From Siphonodentalium dalli (lineage: Eukaryota > Mollusca > Scaphopoda > Gadilida > Siphonodentaliidae): a DNA stretch of 64,000 nucleotides. Under the pieces are notes generated by a model. The model was not told where the DNA came from. It made no database searches and worked only from the letters and a program-made list of their open reading frames with translations. Below are positions 12,637 to 25,024 of this stretch, piece after piece (the first letter of the stretch is position 1; each line of letters begins with the position of its first letter). The stretch is taken from positions 44,308,194-44,372,193 of the forward strand of contig CP136069.1 in NCBI GenBank assembly GCA_032622095.1. The letters run 5' to 3'. The translations under genes and the position numbers were made by a program.

Positions 12637-13629
12637 ACATCTATGCTTGAAAAGTGACCATTGTGGAGAACAAATAACATGTTAATATGCGTATAATCAA
12701 TATATCTGCATGTTTGTCTGCGGCTGACTCCCACAAATTCTGTGCTGAATGTTTTTTTAGTTACTACTGCTATCCATCACCACATTATTTCTAAATTTTA
12801 CTTTTGAAAAAAAATAAAAAATTTAAGCTCAACCCACAAATGAAAATCCAGGTTTTTTAAGGCATTGAGCCACATTTTGTTAAATTCAATGGTGTCTAGG
12901 AACTCTTGGTTCCACAAGAACTATCCAAATTTGTGGCATGGATGGTGATTCCACAGGTCAATCCTGATGCAGATCTTTTGCTGTCAATGCCATGGCCACA
13001 TATGGTTGATATATAATACAACTTTTATATAGGAATATTGGATTTCATCGCTAATCATTCCTATTATCTACATATCGGCTGGACCACACTGACCGGTCTA
13101 TTGACAGCATACATGCCGATATGAACCTGTGCAAACGCCCACCCATATCGCAGCGTACAAGATAATGGTTGTGTGTATGGACATGAATATGACCATAACT
13201 GTGGACAATGCGGCCATAAAACGCCATGATCCGATCGAGTCTATCAACGCTAGCCATCTATATTTCCCTGATGTCATGACTTGTCATATGCTTCGGCCTT
13301 GTATGATTTACTGATAATGGACTATTTACAATAGATTGGATACAAATTGGGCATGATTCTAGAGGTGTACAAACTTCGATCAAAACAGTGTTTTCATAGC
13401 CAAAAACATTAAAGGTGCCTGCCTATAATGGTCAAGATTAATTTAAATTTAATAAACATACAGAGCCAGAAAGAGATTGTTGCTAAAATGGTTCATTCTA
13501 AAAATCAAAACAGACAATAAAGCGTCACATATTTATTTTCCACTTTGATATTATTACTAATACATGTAAATTAATACAAACTATTTACTACAAACTATTT
13601 TGTTTTTTATTTAGATGCTAATGCATAAA

Positions 13630-13925
13630 TTAACCCTCTCTATACTAAATAAGTAAAGTGAGTAGTTCGGGGGGCTAGCCCGGGATTGTCGAAAGGGCCT
13701 AGAGGCACCTCTCCTTAATCTATACTAAATGGATTCTCCCACTCAGTTATAATGGTATACACTGGAATGGTTTTGAATTCAATTGGAGGGATGTTCAGGT
13801 AATAAAAGCAGATGACAATATGACAAAAATCTAATACAAGTGCAGAAGGATTCTTATTCATTGGAGGGAAATGTTCAAATAATAAGTTCAACAAAACGAC
13901 ATATTGGAGAGAATATCTTATGAGA
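13630..13925 (+). mobile_element. Family F element with internal duplication
   Basis: TTAACCCTCTCTATACTAAAT starts the copy; CTATACTAAATGGATTCTCCC recurs at 13720 after a short GC-richer insert. Right end uncertain. Confidence 0.55.
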
Positions 13926-14199
13926 TCATATAGAATATAGTATCCATTTATGTTATATATTTTGGATTTTTTTTAGAAGGGCACTAACAAAATTAAATTG
14001 TAAAAAAAAAATGACTTTGTTTTGTATTTTTAAGCCTACATTATGTCACATATTGTTTGTAACAAATTTTCCAGTTTTTAAGCAATATTAAATTTTATTA
14101 ATGAATTATGTTGTTGTTGTAACTGGAGGTCTGGAAAGTTGAATAAATATCGAACATGTGCATGTGTGTCCAAAGGCAAAACTTATCTGTACTCATCCT

Positions 14200-14640
14200 A
14201 TACAATCCCTGATAAAAATCTAAGCTTTTTCCATTGTGTCATGGGTGACCGCACCTGACAGCCAAACAGTCACCCAATTAACCAAACCATTATCATTAGA
14301 GGGTCTCTTATTAATGATGCGTTAGAAGCAATTAATACCCTATTGACTGCCCCCCACTTATATACATTATTACCCGCGACCATCTGCCCCCAACTTACTG
14401 GGCGACCCAAGGGGGTGTATTGTCCAACACAAAGGTCCCCAGTCACTAATTGTGTCTGTGCGTTGTTGAGGGTTATTATGTGTGGCTTTGATAGCATATC
14501 TACCCCATACTGAGAGGCCTGATGCATGCCGGTGACATTCGGTGCTTCAGACAATATATCTATCTCGCATTCTGCACTCTTGAGGGGATGAAGTGTATTG
14601 AAAGGCAATCCCTTTTAGTTGACATCTGACAACAATGCTA
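14200..14640. promoter_or_regulatory. Unique block with homeodomain-type sites and an open frame
   Basis: TTATTAATGATGCGTT and AGCAATTAATACCC lie in repeat-free DNA of higher complexity. The minus strand is open for 112 codons here (14608-14270), the longest non-repeat frame outside the 40.6-41.0 kb region. It shows no domain, signal peptide or splice signal that I recognise. A conserved non-coding element is the more likely explanation, and a single-exon small protein the alternative. Confidence 0.25.
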
Positions 14641-14798
14641 AATGTCATGTGTATATTTTTACTTAACTAGGAAAAGTAAAATTAGCCTAGACTCTTGTCT
14701 GGTAAATAAATTCATATTGGCGGACATGAGGTTTTCTGTGGTCTAAACATGTCTATCAAGTTATCAACTGATTGAAATTTCTCACTTCAACTAGAAAA

Positions 14799-15185
14799 AT
14801 AGGTCCCTTCTTTCTTCCAATAAAAAATGGGACCTCATTCTGCTTAGGCCTCATCTTCTCTGGAAAGTTTCTTTACTATAAAATTTCTATAGAAACTTCT
14901 TCACATAAATTCTATTTATTTTTTAGTTCAGTTTCTCTGTATCCCCAAATTGACAGACGACACATTGCATACTCGAGGTTCCCAAAGGGTGTACATCACA
15001 ATATTCACCATTTGGGAACTTTGGATCTGAGTCTACAGGTATGTCTCCCATATTAGCAGATGAGGCCATGCAGAATGAGGTCCCCAGAGGGTGAATTTTG
15101 TGATGCTAGCCCTCTTTTCGAGATAGCATCACTAAATTCACCCTCTGGGAACCTCATTCTGCAAATGACAGGCACACTAAACTAT
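14799..15185. mobile_element. Family C element, left hairpin replaced
   Basis: From CCTCATTCTGCTTAGGCCTC to GACAGGCACACTAA the body is typical, with the TTTCTTTACTATAAAATTTC block and complete right hairpin. Left of it GGTCCCTTC...GGGACC is a short remnant palindrome. Confidence 0.75.
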
Positions 15186-18141
15186 GGTCATTGCCATTTA
15201 TACAACAAAGGGCACTATTCTTGGGAAATAAACAGGAACATAAAACAAGGTGCTAAAAGAATGGCCCTCCCCTGGCTTATTAATGTATCTTCCTATCCTG
15301 GCACCTCCCTTATACAAATGATGTTATTATCGACATGTTATTACCAAGGCAGGTGGTAAAGATATAAGCAACACCAAATAACAATACCATACAGACATAT
15401 GGGAAGTCCAATAAGCTGTGCCAAGGCAAATTATGTTGGTTTTTTTTACCACCCAAATTTTTTCCATAACAAATACAATTAAAGGAATGATTAAAGAAGT
15501 GTTATAACATATAAAGATAAATTCCAAAAGATTTCGTCATTTCTGGGGGTGAAATGTTATTTCATGGGCAAATTTCCAATTCAACACTTGTAAAACTATG
15601 ATATCAACACCATAGAAAATAATCTTGGCAACACTAATATTAAAAGAATGTCAATGCCAAAAGGAGTAGAAAGTTAAGTCAAAATAAACTTTTCATCATT
15701 TAAATCGAATATCCTATGATTAATCAATTTATTATACACTGTTCTGAGATTTAAAATTTTAATATAATTAAAATGTAAATCTTATCGATTAGAATCTAAT
15801 ACATACACTTTTAATCATATATTATTTGTTTTTGGAATTCATACCAAAAACCATTCATATGTATATCAATCATAAAAAAATATTTATTCTCAAATTGTAA
15901 CATGAACAGTTTTATCATCCGAATCTGATATGGTGAAATGAACACAAATTCCACTGATCATAATTTTGACAGAAATCTTGTTCTGGGTGGTATATAAGCC
16001 ACAATAGTCCATGTCTAACAGCAATAAATTATTAAATTGCTTTACTTTTGGGAGGTAAAATCATCTTTCCGCTCGTTCATCAATGACTGGACAACCATGA
16101 ATAGGCACTATCACACACCGACGACAGTCAATTTATATCGATATCAATATTTCTGTTTTATATGATATCGTAATGCTGACAGGTCGAATTCTATATTGAA
16201 TTATTCCAGGTCCTATGTGGTAAAAACCATTAATTATTCTATCGCGTGATATATTGCTTCGGATATCTATCCAGATGGATTTTTTCTGCTGACATCACAT
16301 GACTGAAAGCTAATCACCAATACTATGTAACGTTATTTTCTCTTAACCCCTTACAAATTTTTAAATTCCATTTAAAGTTTTGAAGCATTATATTTCACAC
16401 AAATGAAAGAATGATATGAATTGATCAATCTATCTGACATTAATTATAACATTGGATTTTCTAATTATGACATTGAAGAAATCTAACATCAGTAAAAAAT
16501 ATCTATATTTGCACATATTTTGAAAATTGAAAACAAACTTCTGTGTATATACATTGTAATGGTGTTTTAGAACTAAAATATTTTTAAATAAAATCATAGA
16601 TGTAGTGTCATTAATTATTTTTCTTCAATATATAAATCTTATTAGACAATATGTTGGACAAAAATTCAATCTGAAATAGATTTTAATGTCAAATACTGTA
16701 CTGTTTAAATTTAATCAGAAAGGGAATGATTTATTCATAGCAAATGGAACTCACAAGAATATTTTTTTAATTTCCAGGAGGACTTTTTAACTGGAAACTG
16801 GTCTAGTAAAGCACAGAGATCTATAAAACTTTTTTAAAGACTAATTTTACCCATTGAAAACTGCACTCCATCGCAAGAGAAGTATCATACTGGTGGCTCG
16901 CACTTGTTCTTCAATCCCTTCAATAACCAGCAGTGTATATGGCACATATATATGTTTAAACTAACTGAACTTCAGATTCAAAACAGCTTTTAAAACATTA
17001 TACTATGGGAACTTATTCATGTAAGAGTGGACTCCGGACTTATATTTTAAACCTACTTTGAAGAACTACTCCTAGTTATAAAGTTACAAATATTATAAAT
17101 CTACTTTGACGAACTACTTCTAAAAGCACTGAACTGAACAGTCACAAAGATATTAAGGTCTCATGAAATGGTTTGAGCATCTTTTAAGCAGCAATTAAAT
17201 TTTAATTGTGCATGAAGAATGAGAGTAAATAGGGATGAACTAAACGCTTTATGGCTGTAATCTAAGGGGACTAATGATGCTGATATATGTGGGGCATCAA
17301 AATAATGTGAGTAATTCATATGAATCAAAGGCCTTGTGTTCATGGTTCAAATGCTCATACAAAATTTATGGAATTTCTTTTAAAAGAAAGTGCTTTATGT
17401 TTGTGCTTGTTAAGTAAATTTGTTCCTTTTTTTTGTGTGTGTGTAAACATGTTAATTATTTAATGATTTTGAAAGTGGAAATTTTCGTACTTTTATACTC
17501 TATATATTTATATTCATTTCTTCTGAACATTGTTCCTGTTTAAAGCAAGTCAACTTACTATATCTATTGTCTACTGAATTTGTTCATTCAACTTTCACTT
17601 TCTGAACATGACAACTTGAAAATGTTCTGTGACTTAACGAAATACCTCCAATCCAATGATGCATAATTTTAATCAGCTTCACTTAGTAAAAAGAAACAAA
17701 AAACACTGCAGAAGAAAACTTTAACCAACACTGACTGGTCAAAGAAACAACAGCAACAAATTAATGAGATTTTTCTTGAAAAATGGCATTTATACTTGAA
17801 AAATTGACAAGTTATCTGAGGAACTTTTGTAATCGAACCCATATATTCTAAATATGTAAAATGTGCTTTCCCTATAAGAACCCCTTTTATATTTATCAAA
17901 ATTCAAAATGCATGTCAAATATTGTCAAACGGCAGAAATTCTGCTGCCTGCCCCAGTCATGACCAAGACAATATTTCATTTTGTCTCAACATGTCTTTAT
18001 ATCTACAAAATAGACAGATAGCGAACCTTATAGATAATCAATCCCAACTAATTCAGCAACAAACGCAGATCAATAACGAAAGGTGAGAATGGAAACTGTT
18101 CAATATGTAAAGCGAACCGGCATGTATAACGGTAAACTTAC
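15186..18141. other. Unique AT-rich sequence of the putative first intron
   Basis: No repeats of the main families occur in this 3-kb stretch, which is unusual for the window. The part at 16060-16320 has several ATCGATAT and CATTAATTATTC sites. Confidence 0.3.
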
Positions 18142-18238
18142 CAATATTCAAAGCTGAATTTATCCGAATAAAAGCACCATGTAGGAGAAATATTATAAAT
18201 CCTATATACTTCCAGTTCGAAGAGCGTAAACGCTCCAT
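18142..18238 (-). CDS. Candidate first coding exon with signal peptide
   Basis: This would encode the N-terminus of a secreted or membrane protein. The ATG at 18238-18236 sits in AACCATGGAG, a strong Kozak context, and opens 32 codons. The n-region is basic (MERLRSSNWK), followed by the hydrophobic core YIGFIIFLLHGAFI and a polar stretch ending NSALNI. The frame runs into the donor ATTG|GTAAGT, a near-consensus 5' splice site. The exon ends in phase 1, which is usual for signal-peptide exons of extracellular modular proteins. An in-frame upstream ATG at 18259 has a poor context and is less likely. Upstream, 18260-18520 is richer in CpG than its surroundings and could hold the promoter. The protein family is not recognisable from 32 residues. 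The next exon may be at 7925-7977. Confidence 0.5.
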
Positions 18239-18560
18239 GGTTAACGTTAAGAAAATCATAACAACATCACCGAGGAATCTTCATGGCAGGAAAATTCTAT
18301 AGAAAATAAATCCAACACTGGGAAGAGTTGGCTATTACAGCGACCGTATAGTGTAAATATCCACACAGAAATATCCCGTCAAATGTAGACTATATCATGT
18401 CTCCGAACGATAAAAATCTGCGGTGTGGTGCACGGAGGAAGTGACCGAGTCTGACGACTTTTCCGGTATTGACTTCTCTGAGGCTCGCTGTCAACTCTCC
18501 CCGATTTCACATCTGCCACTTCATTGTAAAAAGCAACAACTGAACAGAGTAGGAGTAATT
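18239..18560 (-). promoter_or_regulatory. Putative 5' UTR/promoter of signal-peptide gene
   Basis: This segment lies directly upstream of the candidate start codon and contains more CpG dinucleotides than its AT-rich surroundings (for example around 18408-18510). A short upstream ORF begins at an ATG near 18285 and stops before the main start. No TATA box at a convincing position was found. The call depends on the neighbouring exon being real. Confidence 0.25.
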
Positions 18561-18901
18561 ATGATGGGAGAGTGGGACTGGTCCATTCATTACAGTGGGG
18601 ATCTCACCAATATAACTGCTGCTTCTCTCAGTCTCCATTCAGTGTAGGGATAGATTGGCTGTGTGCAGGCTGCTAGCTAAGGTGGTGGTGGCTAAAATAG
18701 TGGTACAGAGATTTACTCAAGACAATCATGTGGAATTTAATTTATAAATATTAACCCTCTGCCAATGCTCCGAGCATTTAAAAAAAAAATAGAGTCAAAT
18801 ATTGCCATTACTAAAGGCTTTAATTTTTGAATGTTTACTAAATTGTTTTAAGTAGCAGGTCATGGCGCGTATTAAGAACAGAAGTTGGAACATCTGATTT
18901 A

Positions 18902-19145
18902 TTAACCCTTTGAGTGCCAGGTCGATTTTTGTATCAACCCATATACCCTGTGCCAATGCATTCTCTTATATATGCGAGTCGACCATAGGTCGCCTCGCAT
19001 ATATAAGAGAATGCATTGGCCTAACAATTTTTTATTTTTTTTTACAATTTTTTACAATTTTAATAATTTATTCTTATATTCTTTAACAGACTTATTTTGT
19101 AGGTTTAGGGCTGATTAGATCGGCCCCTGGCACTCAAAGGGTTAA
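18902..19145 (+). mobile_element. B2 MITE, short form, with in-window empty site
   Basis: The element interrupts a tandem unit exactly at TTAA. The uninterrupted paralogue at 20409-20426 reads GATTTATTAAAGGTATAT, so removal of the element and one TTAA restores it. The hairpin spans about 18953-19021. Confidence 0.92.
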
Positions 19146-19374
19146 AGGTATATTTAGTGTTCAAAATACCCCCTCCTCCCCAAGACCAAATCGCATTTGA
19201 CTTAAATTGTAACTCATAAAATAAGCAAGTGCAACCAACACAACAAAATTGACAATCATGTGGAATTTTTTTTTATAAATTTTAACCCTCTGCAGACATT
19301 CTGAGTAATTAAAAAAAAAATGGCTTGAATATTTCCATTACTAAGGATTTGAATTGAACATTAATTAAATTGTT

Positions 19375-20373
19375 TTAACCCTTTGAGTGCCAGGTCGATT
19401 TTTGTATCAACCCATATACCCTGTGCCAATGCATTCTCTTATATATGCGAGTCGACCATAGGTCGCCTCACATATATAAGAGAATGCATTGGCCTAACAA
19501 TTTTTTTTTTTTTTTTTTTTACAAGTTTTTACAATTTTAATATAACAATAACATGATTTTTGAGGGCATTATGGTTTCTTAACGGCCCGATAGGAATGAT
19601 TAACAGCCAGAGGGCCTATAAGCGGCCCGAGACGAAGTCGAGGGCCGCTAATAGGCACGAGGGCTGTTAATCATTCCGGGAGGGCCGTTAAGAAACCATA
19701 ATGCCCGAAAAATCATGTTATTACTATTATTTCCACACTATCATTATGTAAGTGTCGTACCCCGACAAGTTCAAATATTTCACAACATCTCTGAATTAAC
19801 ACAATTTAATCAAAATATATAAAAAGATATTTTTGTAATTTACACAAATACGCATGGATCGTCTGGGTTGTGTGCAAACAATTATCACGTGATCAAAACA
19901 AAAATCATGTGACCAAAATACATCGAAATTAGGGAAAATATCACCGGCATCTGAGACCAAATAACTTGCGTAATAATGCTTAATTTGAAATAATATATAC
20001 CTGTGTTTACTTTACGATACCATTTAGTTAGGTATTTGTTCTATGTAACACATGGCAATCGGGTATTTCTTCGTTAAAAAGCTTTATTAGAATAAAAAAT
20101 TCCGAAAAAGTCATCGACAGTTTGGTCACGTGACGTGTCGGGCCATCTCGTGCTAACGACGAGCATATCCCATTAGCGCCCTAGGGCCATAATGAACTTA
20201 CATATTCACGTAATTTAGTTAGTGTTATGGGATTTTATCGCAGGATAAAACGTCATTAATATTCTAGAGAATGCCCTTATAGGTGGAAATAATATATTTT
20301 ATTATATTCTTTAACAGACTTATTGTGTAGGTTTAGGGCCGATAATATTGGCCCCTGGCACTCAAAGGGTTAA
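19375..20373 (+). mobile_element. B2 MITE carrying a nested insertion
   Basis: The outer ends match the 18.9 kb copy. The paralogous empty site is AATTGTTTTAAGTAGCAGG at 18850-18870. The B2 body is split by a 750-bp element at 19543-20294, so that insertion is younger than this B2 copy. Confidence 0.9.
19543..20294. mobile_element. Foldback-headed element nested in B2
   Basis: The first 185 bp (19548-19732) form a long inverted repeat with arms beginning AATAACATGATTTTTGAGGG and a loop rich in CGAGGGCCG units. The rest is unique to this insertion and ends GGTGGAAATAATA, the complement of TATTATTTCCAC just after the foldback. The exact termini are uncertain because of AT-rich target sequence. 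No coding capacity is seen. Confidence 0.7.
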
Positions 20374-21508
20374 GTATGTAGCAGGCAATGGAGCATATTC
20401 AGAACAGAATATCTGATTTATTAAAGGTATATATAGGGTTCAAATCTATTCCCCCCTCAAGACCAAATTTCATTTGACTCATAAAATAAGCAAGTGCAAC
20501 CTACACAACAAAATTATGTTATTTATAATTTGCTATTCATTTAGTTAATATATTTGTAATGATTTAGAGACACGCTACACTAATAATTATAACATGGGAA
20601 ACACTGCTTTACTGACAGCTTCTCTCAGTCTCCATTAGGGTAAGTGCAGGCATAGATTGGCTGTGTGTAAGCTGCTAGCTAAGGTGGTGGTGGCTAAAAT
20701 AGTGGTACAGAGATTTAATCAAGACAATCATGTGGAATTTAATTTATAAATATTAACCCTCTGCCAATCTTTTGAGTATTCAAATAAAATATATTGGCTT
20801 GATTTATGCCATCACTAAGGATTTGAAATGAATGTTAACTAAATTGATTTAAGAAGCAGGTGATGGCGCATTTTAAGAACAGAAGTTGGACAATCAAGTG
20901 AAATTCAATTTATAAATTTTAACCATTTGCCAATAGGTCTGTCAATATATGAGTAAATTTTCTAAGTGAATTTTTAGCCTAAAAATTGTCATTTTTAATT
21001 TTTTTTTTTTTTTTATATGTAAGTTTTTGGCAGAAGGCAGTGGTGCATATTAAAAGATATGTTATGATTTATTAAAGTTATAATCAGGACTCAAGGTTAT
21101 TTTTATGGGACAAATTTTGAGTTTGTTTCATATTCTACTGCGTATAAAAATTATACAAGATTAGTTTTAGTTTCATCAACTGAGTGTCACATAGAAGTGA
21201 CTATCTTCTAAAATATAATATTCAATCAATTTACTTTATTTATCTTTATATATATGATTTATAGGGGTACTAATATTTATAACTTTTCATTTTTCAACAA
21301 CAAGTTTACTTATGATTGTCATAGGCCGATGGGTGAAAGTGGGAGAAAACCCAATAGTAATGGTAATTTAGATTTCATATGCAGTAGTTAATCATGTGTT
21401 GTGAAGTTAAATATTCACCATGTGGACAATTAACCATTCTATTTATAAATGGATTCTCCAATCAAGTTTACACTGTAATCAGTTATTCTTCAATGCTGAA
21501 AGTTCTAC

Positions 21509-21586
21509 CTCTCTTCCAGGTATGAAGAGATATGATGTGCCAATCATCAATCTTGGAAATCAAACAGTTTAAAGACACATGGCGGT
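21509..21586 (-). CDS. Weak candidate exon with a WH motif
   Basis: On the minus strand the acceptor TTTTGGAGCGCAG| and donor AAGAGAG|GTAGAACTTT enclose 25 open codons plus split codons (phase 1 to 1). It reads RHVSLNCLISKIDDW then HIISLHTWKRG. D-x-WH followed by a basic patch is seen in LamG domains. The open frame continues upstream to an ATG at 21704 with a hydrophobic run GCFVFGIILCVFW, so an alternative is a signal-bearing first exon. No family assignment is claimed. Confidence 0.2.
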
Positions 21587-22074
21587 CTGCGCTCCAAAAT
21601 ACACATAATATTATTCCGAACACAAAACAGCCATTTGCTCGACATGGAACAGAAAAGAGCGTTCCGTGGTAGTCTATTCCTGGTATGGTAGCAATAAAGA
21701 GCATTTATCTGACTTCTCGTGAAAAGTTGAAAACGGCTGAAAAATGTCTTACATTGGCAAGTGTTTTTCAGAGCATATGAAGTCGGTATATGAAGTGTTT
21801 ATTTATCGACCTATCGCATTCGTCGCTTCAAATTATGTAGAAAAAAATTGGAGGTTCCAATGAGCTATGTCCATTTAAAATTGTTTACCTGAAACAAGTA
21901 TTTTTTAGATTTTTCAGACCATATATTTTCAATCCAAGTCGAATGGCCCCCCAGTTGGGACAATAGGGGGTGTTTGATTGAAATGCAATAGTTAGAAAAC
22001 TTGAGCTAACTGATGCAAAACTCTATCCAGACAGAGGTTTTCATGAATATTGGATGCATTGTTTTCATCAGACA

Positions 22075-22557
22075 TACAGTAATGCCCTAAATAATCGACT
22101 CCTTAACCACAGCAGAATTATGGGTAACTTTTCAGGATTTAGTTGAAAATATGGCTTGTTTCAAACACAAATTTATGATAAGAATTTGATATATTGTAAA
22201 GACCCTATAAAACAGGCCTGTCTTAAATTTTACCGGGAAATAAAATCAAATGTAATCAAAGATAGTCTGCAGTTGTTAACGCTTTCAGTTGTGAGCTACA
22301 GTAATGCCCCAATAATCGACTCCTTAACCACAGCAGAATTATGGGTAATTTTTCAGGATTTAGTCGGAAATATGGCTTGTTGCCATTCATCGGAAAGCTC
22401 TCAGTGAGAGCTTTCCGATGAATGGCAACAAGCCATATTTCCGACTAAGTGAGAGCTTTCCAATGAATGGCAACAAGCCATATTTCCGACTAAATCCTGA
22501 AAAGGTACCCATAATTCAGCTGTGGTTAAGGAGTCGATTATTTAGGGCATTACTGTA
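22075..22557. mobile_element. Family A half-copy plus complete copy
   Basis: A left half-arm (22075-22160) is followed by 136 bp of repeat shared with 43905-44075, then a complete foldback (22297-22557). The complete copy has an extra partial right arm at 22441-22470 that duplicates GAGAGCTTTCC. Confidence 0.82.
22156..22296. repeat. Dispersed repeat shared with 43905-44075
   Basis: ATAAAACAGGCCTGTC, ACCGGGAAATAAAATC and AAAGATAGTCTGCAGTT are shared in order with 43975-44050, and both copies run into a family A element at the same base. Confidence 0.75.
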
Positions 22558-22738
22558 AATGGACTTATTGAACTTATTATCTGAACATTTCCTAAGGGAA
22601 CTAACTCTCATGAATGAGTATTCAGTAAATAAAGGTTAAAATGCGCCATCAAATATCAAGATAACCGTTTTATATGCCAGGATGCCTGGACTATCCAACG
22701 GCAAGGGGCAACATTTACAGGAAGTTTTGCCCCCTTAC

Positions 22739-22770
22739 CTTTGGTTGCTTCCAGCACCCCTGGGGGCGTC
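22739..22770 (-). CDS. Weak candidate micro-exon
   Basis: The donor CCAAAG|GTAAGG is close to consensus and the acceptor follows a T-rich tract ending TTTTCATCAAG. The 32-bp segment reads TPPGVLEATK in the phase (2 to 1) that would follow the 54.5 kb exon. The joined text DFKTR-TPPGVLEATK is reminiscent of a LamG strand turn. An exon this short with an intron of about 32 kb is a low-probability call. Confidence 0.2.
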
Positions 22771-23502
22771 CTTGATGAAAATAAAAATTTCAAATGGCAA
22801 AATAATTGTGAATCAAAAGTAGCACAAGGCTTGAAATAGCGATATCTGGACACATGGTCTGCGTAATTATGATGTATCACAGCAGAGCAACATCATGAAA
22901 TTTTAATTTTCTAAATTTAAATGTTATTCATCAAATCCTAATAAATGGGAATTTAATAGCTGTCATTTGACACAAGCAGGCAGAACAGAAAAGGTGGTGT
23001 GGAATAGCCCATTAGCCCACCAGGGGTATCAGCTTATAACAATTTTCTACCTTTCAGTATAAGTCAATAGATTAGATGAAGCGATATCACATCAAAAGGC
23101 GCCCTCATGCTGAAATACTCGTGAAAAGACCCTCTAATTTGATGATTAGCAAATTCTGATTTTAAATTCAAATTTTCTAAATTTAATTCAGCTGATTTAC
23201 ATCTTGCGGTTATTAACAATATGGGTGGTAGTTGAACATAAGGTCTGGCGTATGAGTGTTATATATATCGCTAGATAATCTGGAGGACTTTCTCATCTTC
23301 AAAGTGCAGATTAGGTTCATCGTCAAAAGCCTGCATTATACAAATGAAAGGCCCGCCACACACAAATGGAGATGGCCGGTAATGGCGACTGACGTCTCGG
23401 TGACAATTTAGTTAGCTTGGTTAATTATTAGTATAATATGGGTCTGGAGCCTCAAGTTATTTCTCACACCGGACCTCCGTTTAACCCTTTCGTTACCAAA
23501 TG

Positions 23503-23694
23503 TACAGTAATGCCAGAAATAATCGACTCCTTAACCACAGCAGCATTATGGGTAACTTTTCAGGATTTAGTCGGAAATATGGCTTGTGAGAGCTTTCCAA
23601 TGAATGGCAAAAAGCCATATTTCCGACTAAGTCCTGAAAAATTACCCATAATTCTGCTGTGGTTAAAAAGTCGATTATTTAGGGCGTTACTGTA
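23503..23694. mobile_element. Family A foldback with shortened left arm
   Basis: The left arm stops at ATATGGCTTG and the right arm is complete, giving 192 bp. TA flanks are present. Confidence 0.84.
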
Positions 23695-23716
23695 TTCTTC
23701 AATTCGGTTATAAGAG

Positions 23717-24138
23717 CAAGCCTGATAATATAGTGCCTGTCATTTGCAGAATGAGGTCCCCAGAGGGTGAATTTAGTGATTTTAGTAAATTTAGCAGGCA
23801 AGCATCACCAAATTCACCCTCTAAGAACCTCATTCTGCTTAGGCCTCATCTTCTCGGGAAAGTTTCTTTATTATCAAATATCTATAGAAACTTCTTCACA
23901 TAGATTCTATTTCTTTTTTAGTTTAGTTTCTCTATATCCCCAAATTGGCAGACGACACATTGTATAATCGAGGTTCCCAATGGGTGTATATCACAATATT
24001 CACCATTTGGGAATTTCAATCTTAGTTCATGTCTCCCATAGCTAGAATGAGGTCCCAAGAGGGTGTGAGATAGCATCACTAAATTCAGCCTCTGGGGACC
24101 TCATTCTGGAAATGACAGGCACACTAAACTCAGACTTG
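23717..24138. mobile_element. Family C element with target duplication
   Basis: CAAGCCTGATAATATAG to CTCAGACTTG, flanked by TATAAGAG at 23709-23716 and 24139-24146. Hairpins are at both ends; the right one has lost part of its left arm. Confidence 0.86.
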
Positions 24139-24652
24139 TATAAGAGTATACATTGAAATGTTTTCTTACCTATTTGTAGATTTGAAAAATCTAGTGTAGA
24201 AGACATAGGATTCCTGTAGGAATTATCTTAAAATTCCCCCAAGTAAATTACTCCTCAGTGATTATTTCAACTTAAAAGCCATGTCGTTTATCCTTTTGTG
24301 TAACAGTAACAGTTCCCAACTTTGGCTCGTTGATGAAACCGTCCATTGATAGGTTATTCCTAACCCTTCAGAAGCTGAAACCAATATTCCAATAATAAAT
24401 TAATTCATATATCATGTATACACCTTTATCACAACCCTAGTGCCAGACACAAAAAAGCACCATTTACACCAATGGTTACACAAGGCAGTGTCCAGAAATG
24501 ATAGACAGACAAGTCTTTTTCTGCCATAATATAACCCAGACACTAGAGTAGGGATATTAAACAAACAAGTTCAACCAAAGAGACACTACTAGTTCACAAA
24601 GGCACCAATAGTGGTGTGAATCTTTATGGCGACAATATGTCAGATGCCTTAT

Positions 24653-24814
24653 TACAGTAATGCCCTAAATAATCGACTCTTTAACCACAGCAGAATTATG
24701 GGTAATTGAGAGCTTTCCGATGAATGACAACAAGCCATATTTTCGACTAAATACTGAAAAATTACCCATAATTCTGCTGTGGTTAAGCAGTCGATTATTT
24801 AGGGCATTACCGTA
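24653..24814. mobile_element. Family A foldback, left arm deleted internally
   Basis: The left arm jumps from TTATGGGTAA directly to the loop; the right arm is complete with a few changes. Confidence 0.82.
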
Positions 24815-25024
24815 CGTGCTGTAAGTCAATAAAGAGCGTTCTGCCACATAACTGTACATTTGACCATGTATTGGTGTAGGTACATTTAAGTTTACAGATT
24901 GATTGTTAATAACATACAGGAAATTTGGACAGATTTTCTTCAACTATTAGCAAAAGCCGAATAAGAACAGTCTCCGATTGTAATTTCTCTAAGAAAATTG
25001 CACTTTCACAAATTAATTTGAATT

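Larger units (their letters stand above)
18562..21130. repeat. Diverged tandem array upstream of the signal-peptide exon
   Basis: A unit starting GACAATCATGTGGAATTTAA occurs at about 18720, 19250, 20725 and, decayed, 20895. The sequence before it (CTTCTCTCAGTCTCCATT to GTGGTACAGAGATTTA) is present at 18622-18715 and 20620-20722. Two B2 MITEs inflate the array. The first unit lies close to the putative promoter. Confidence 0.8.
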
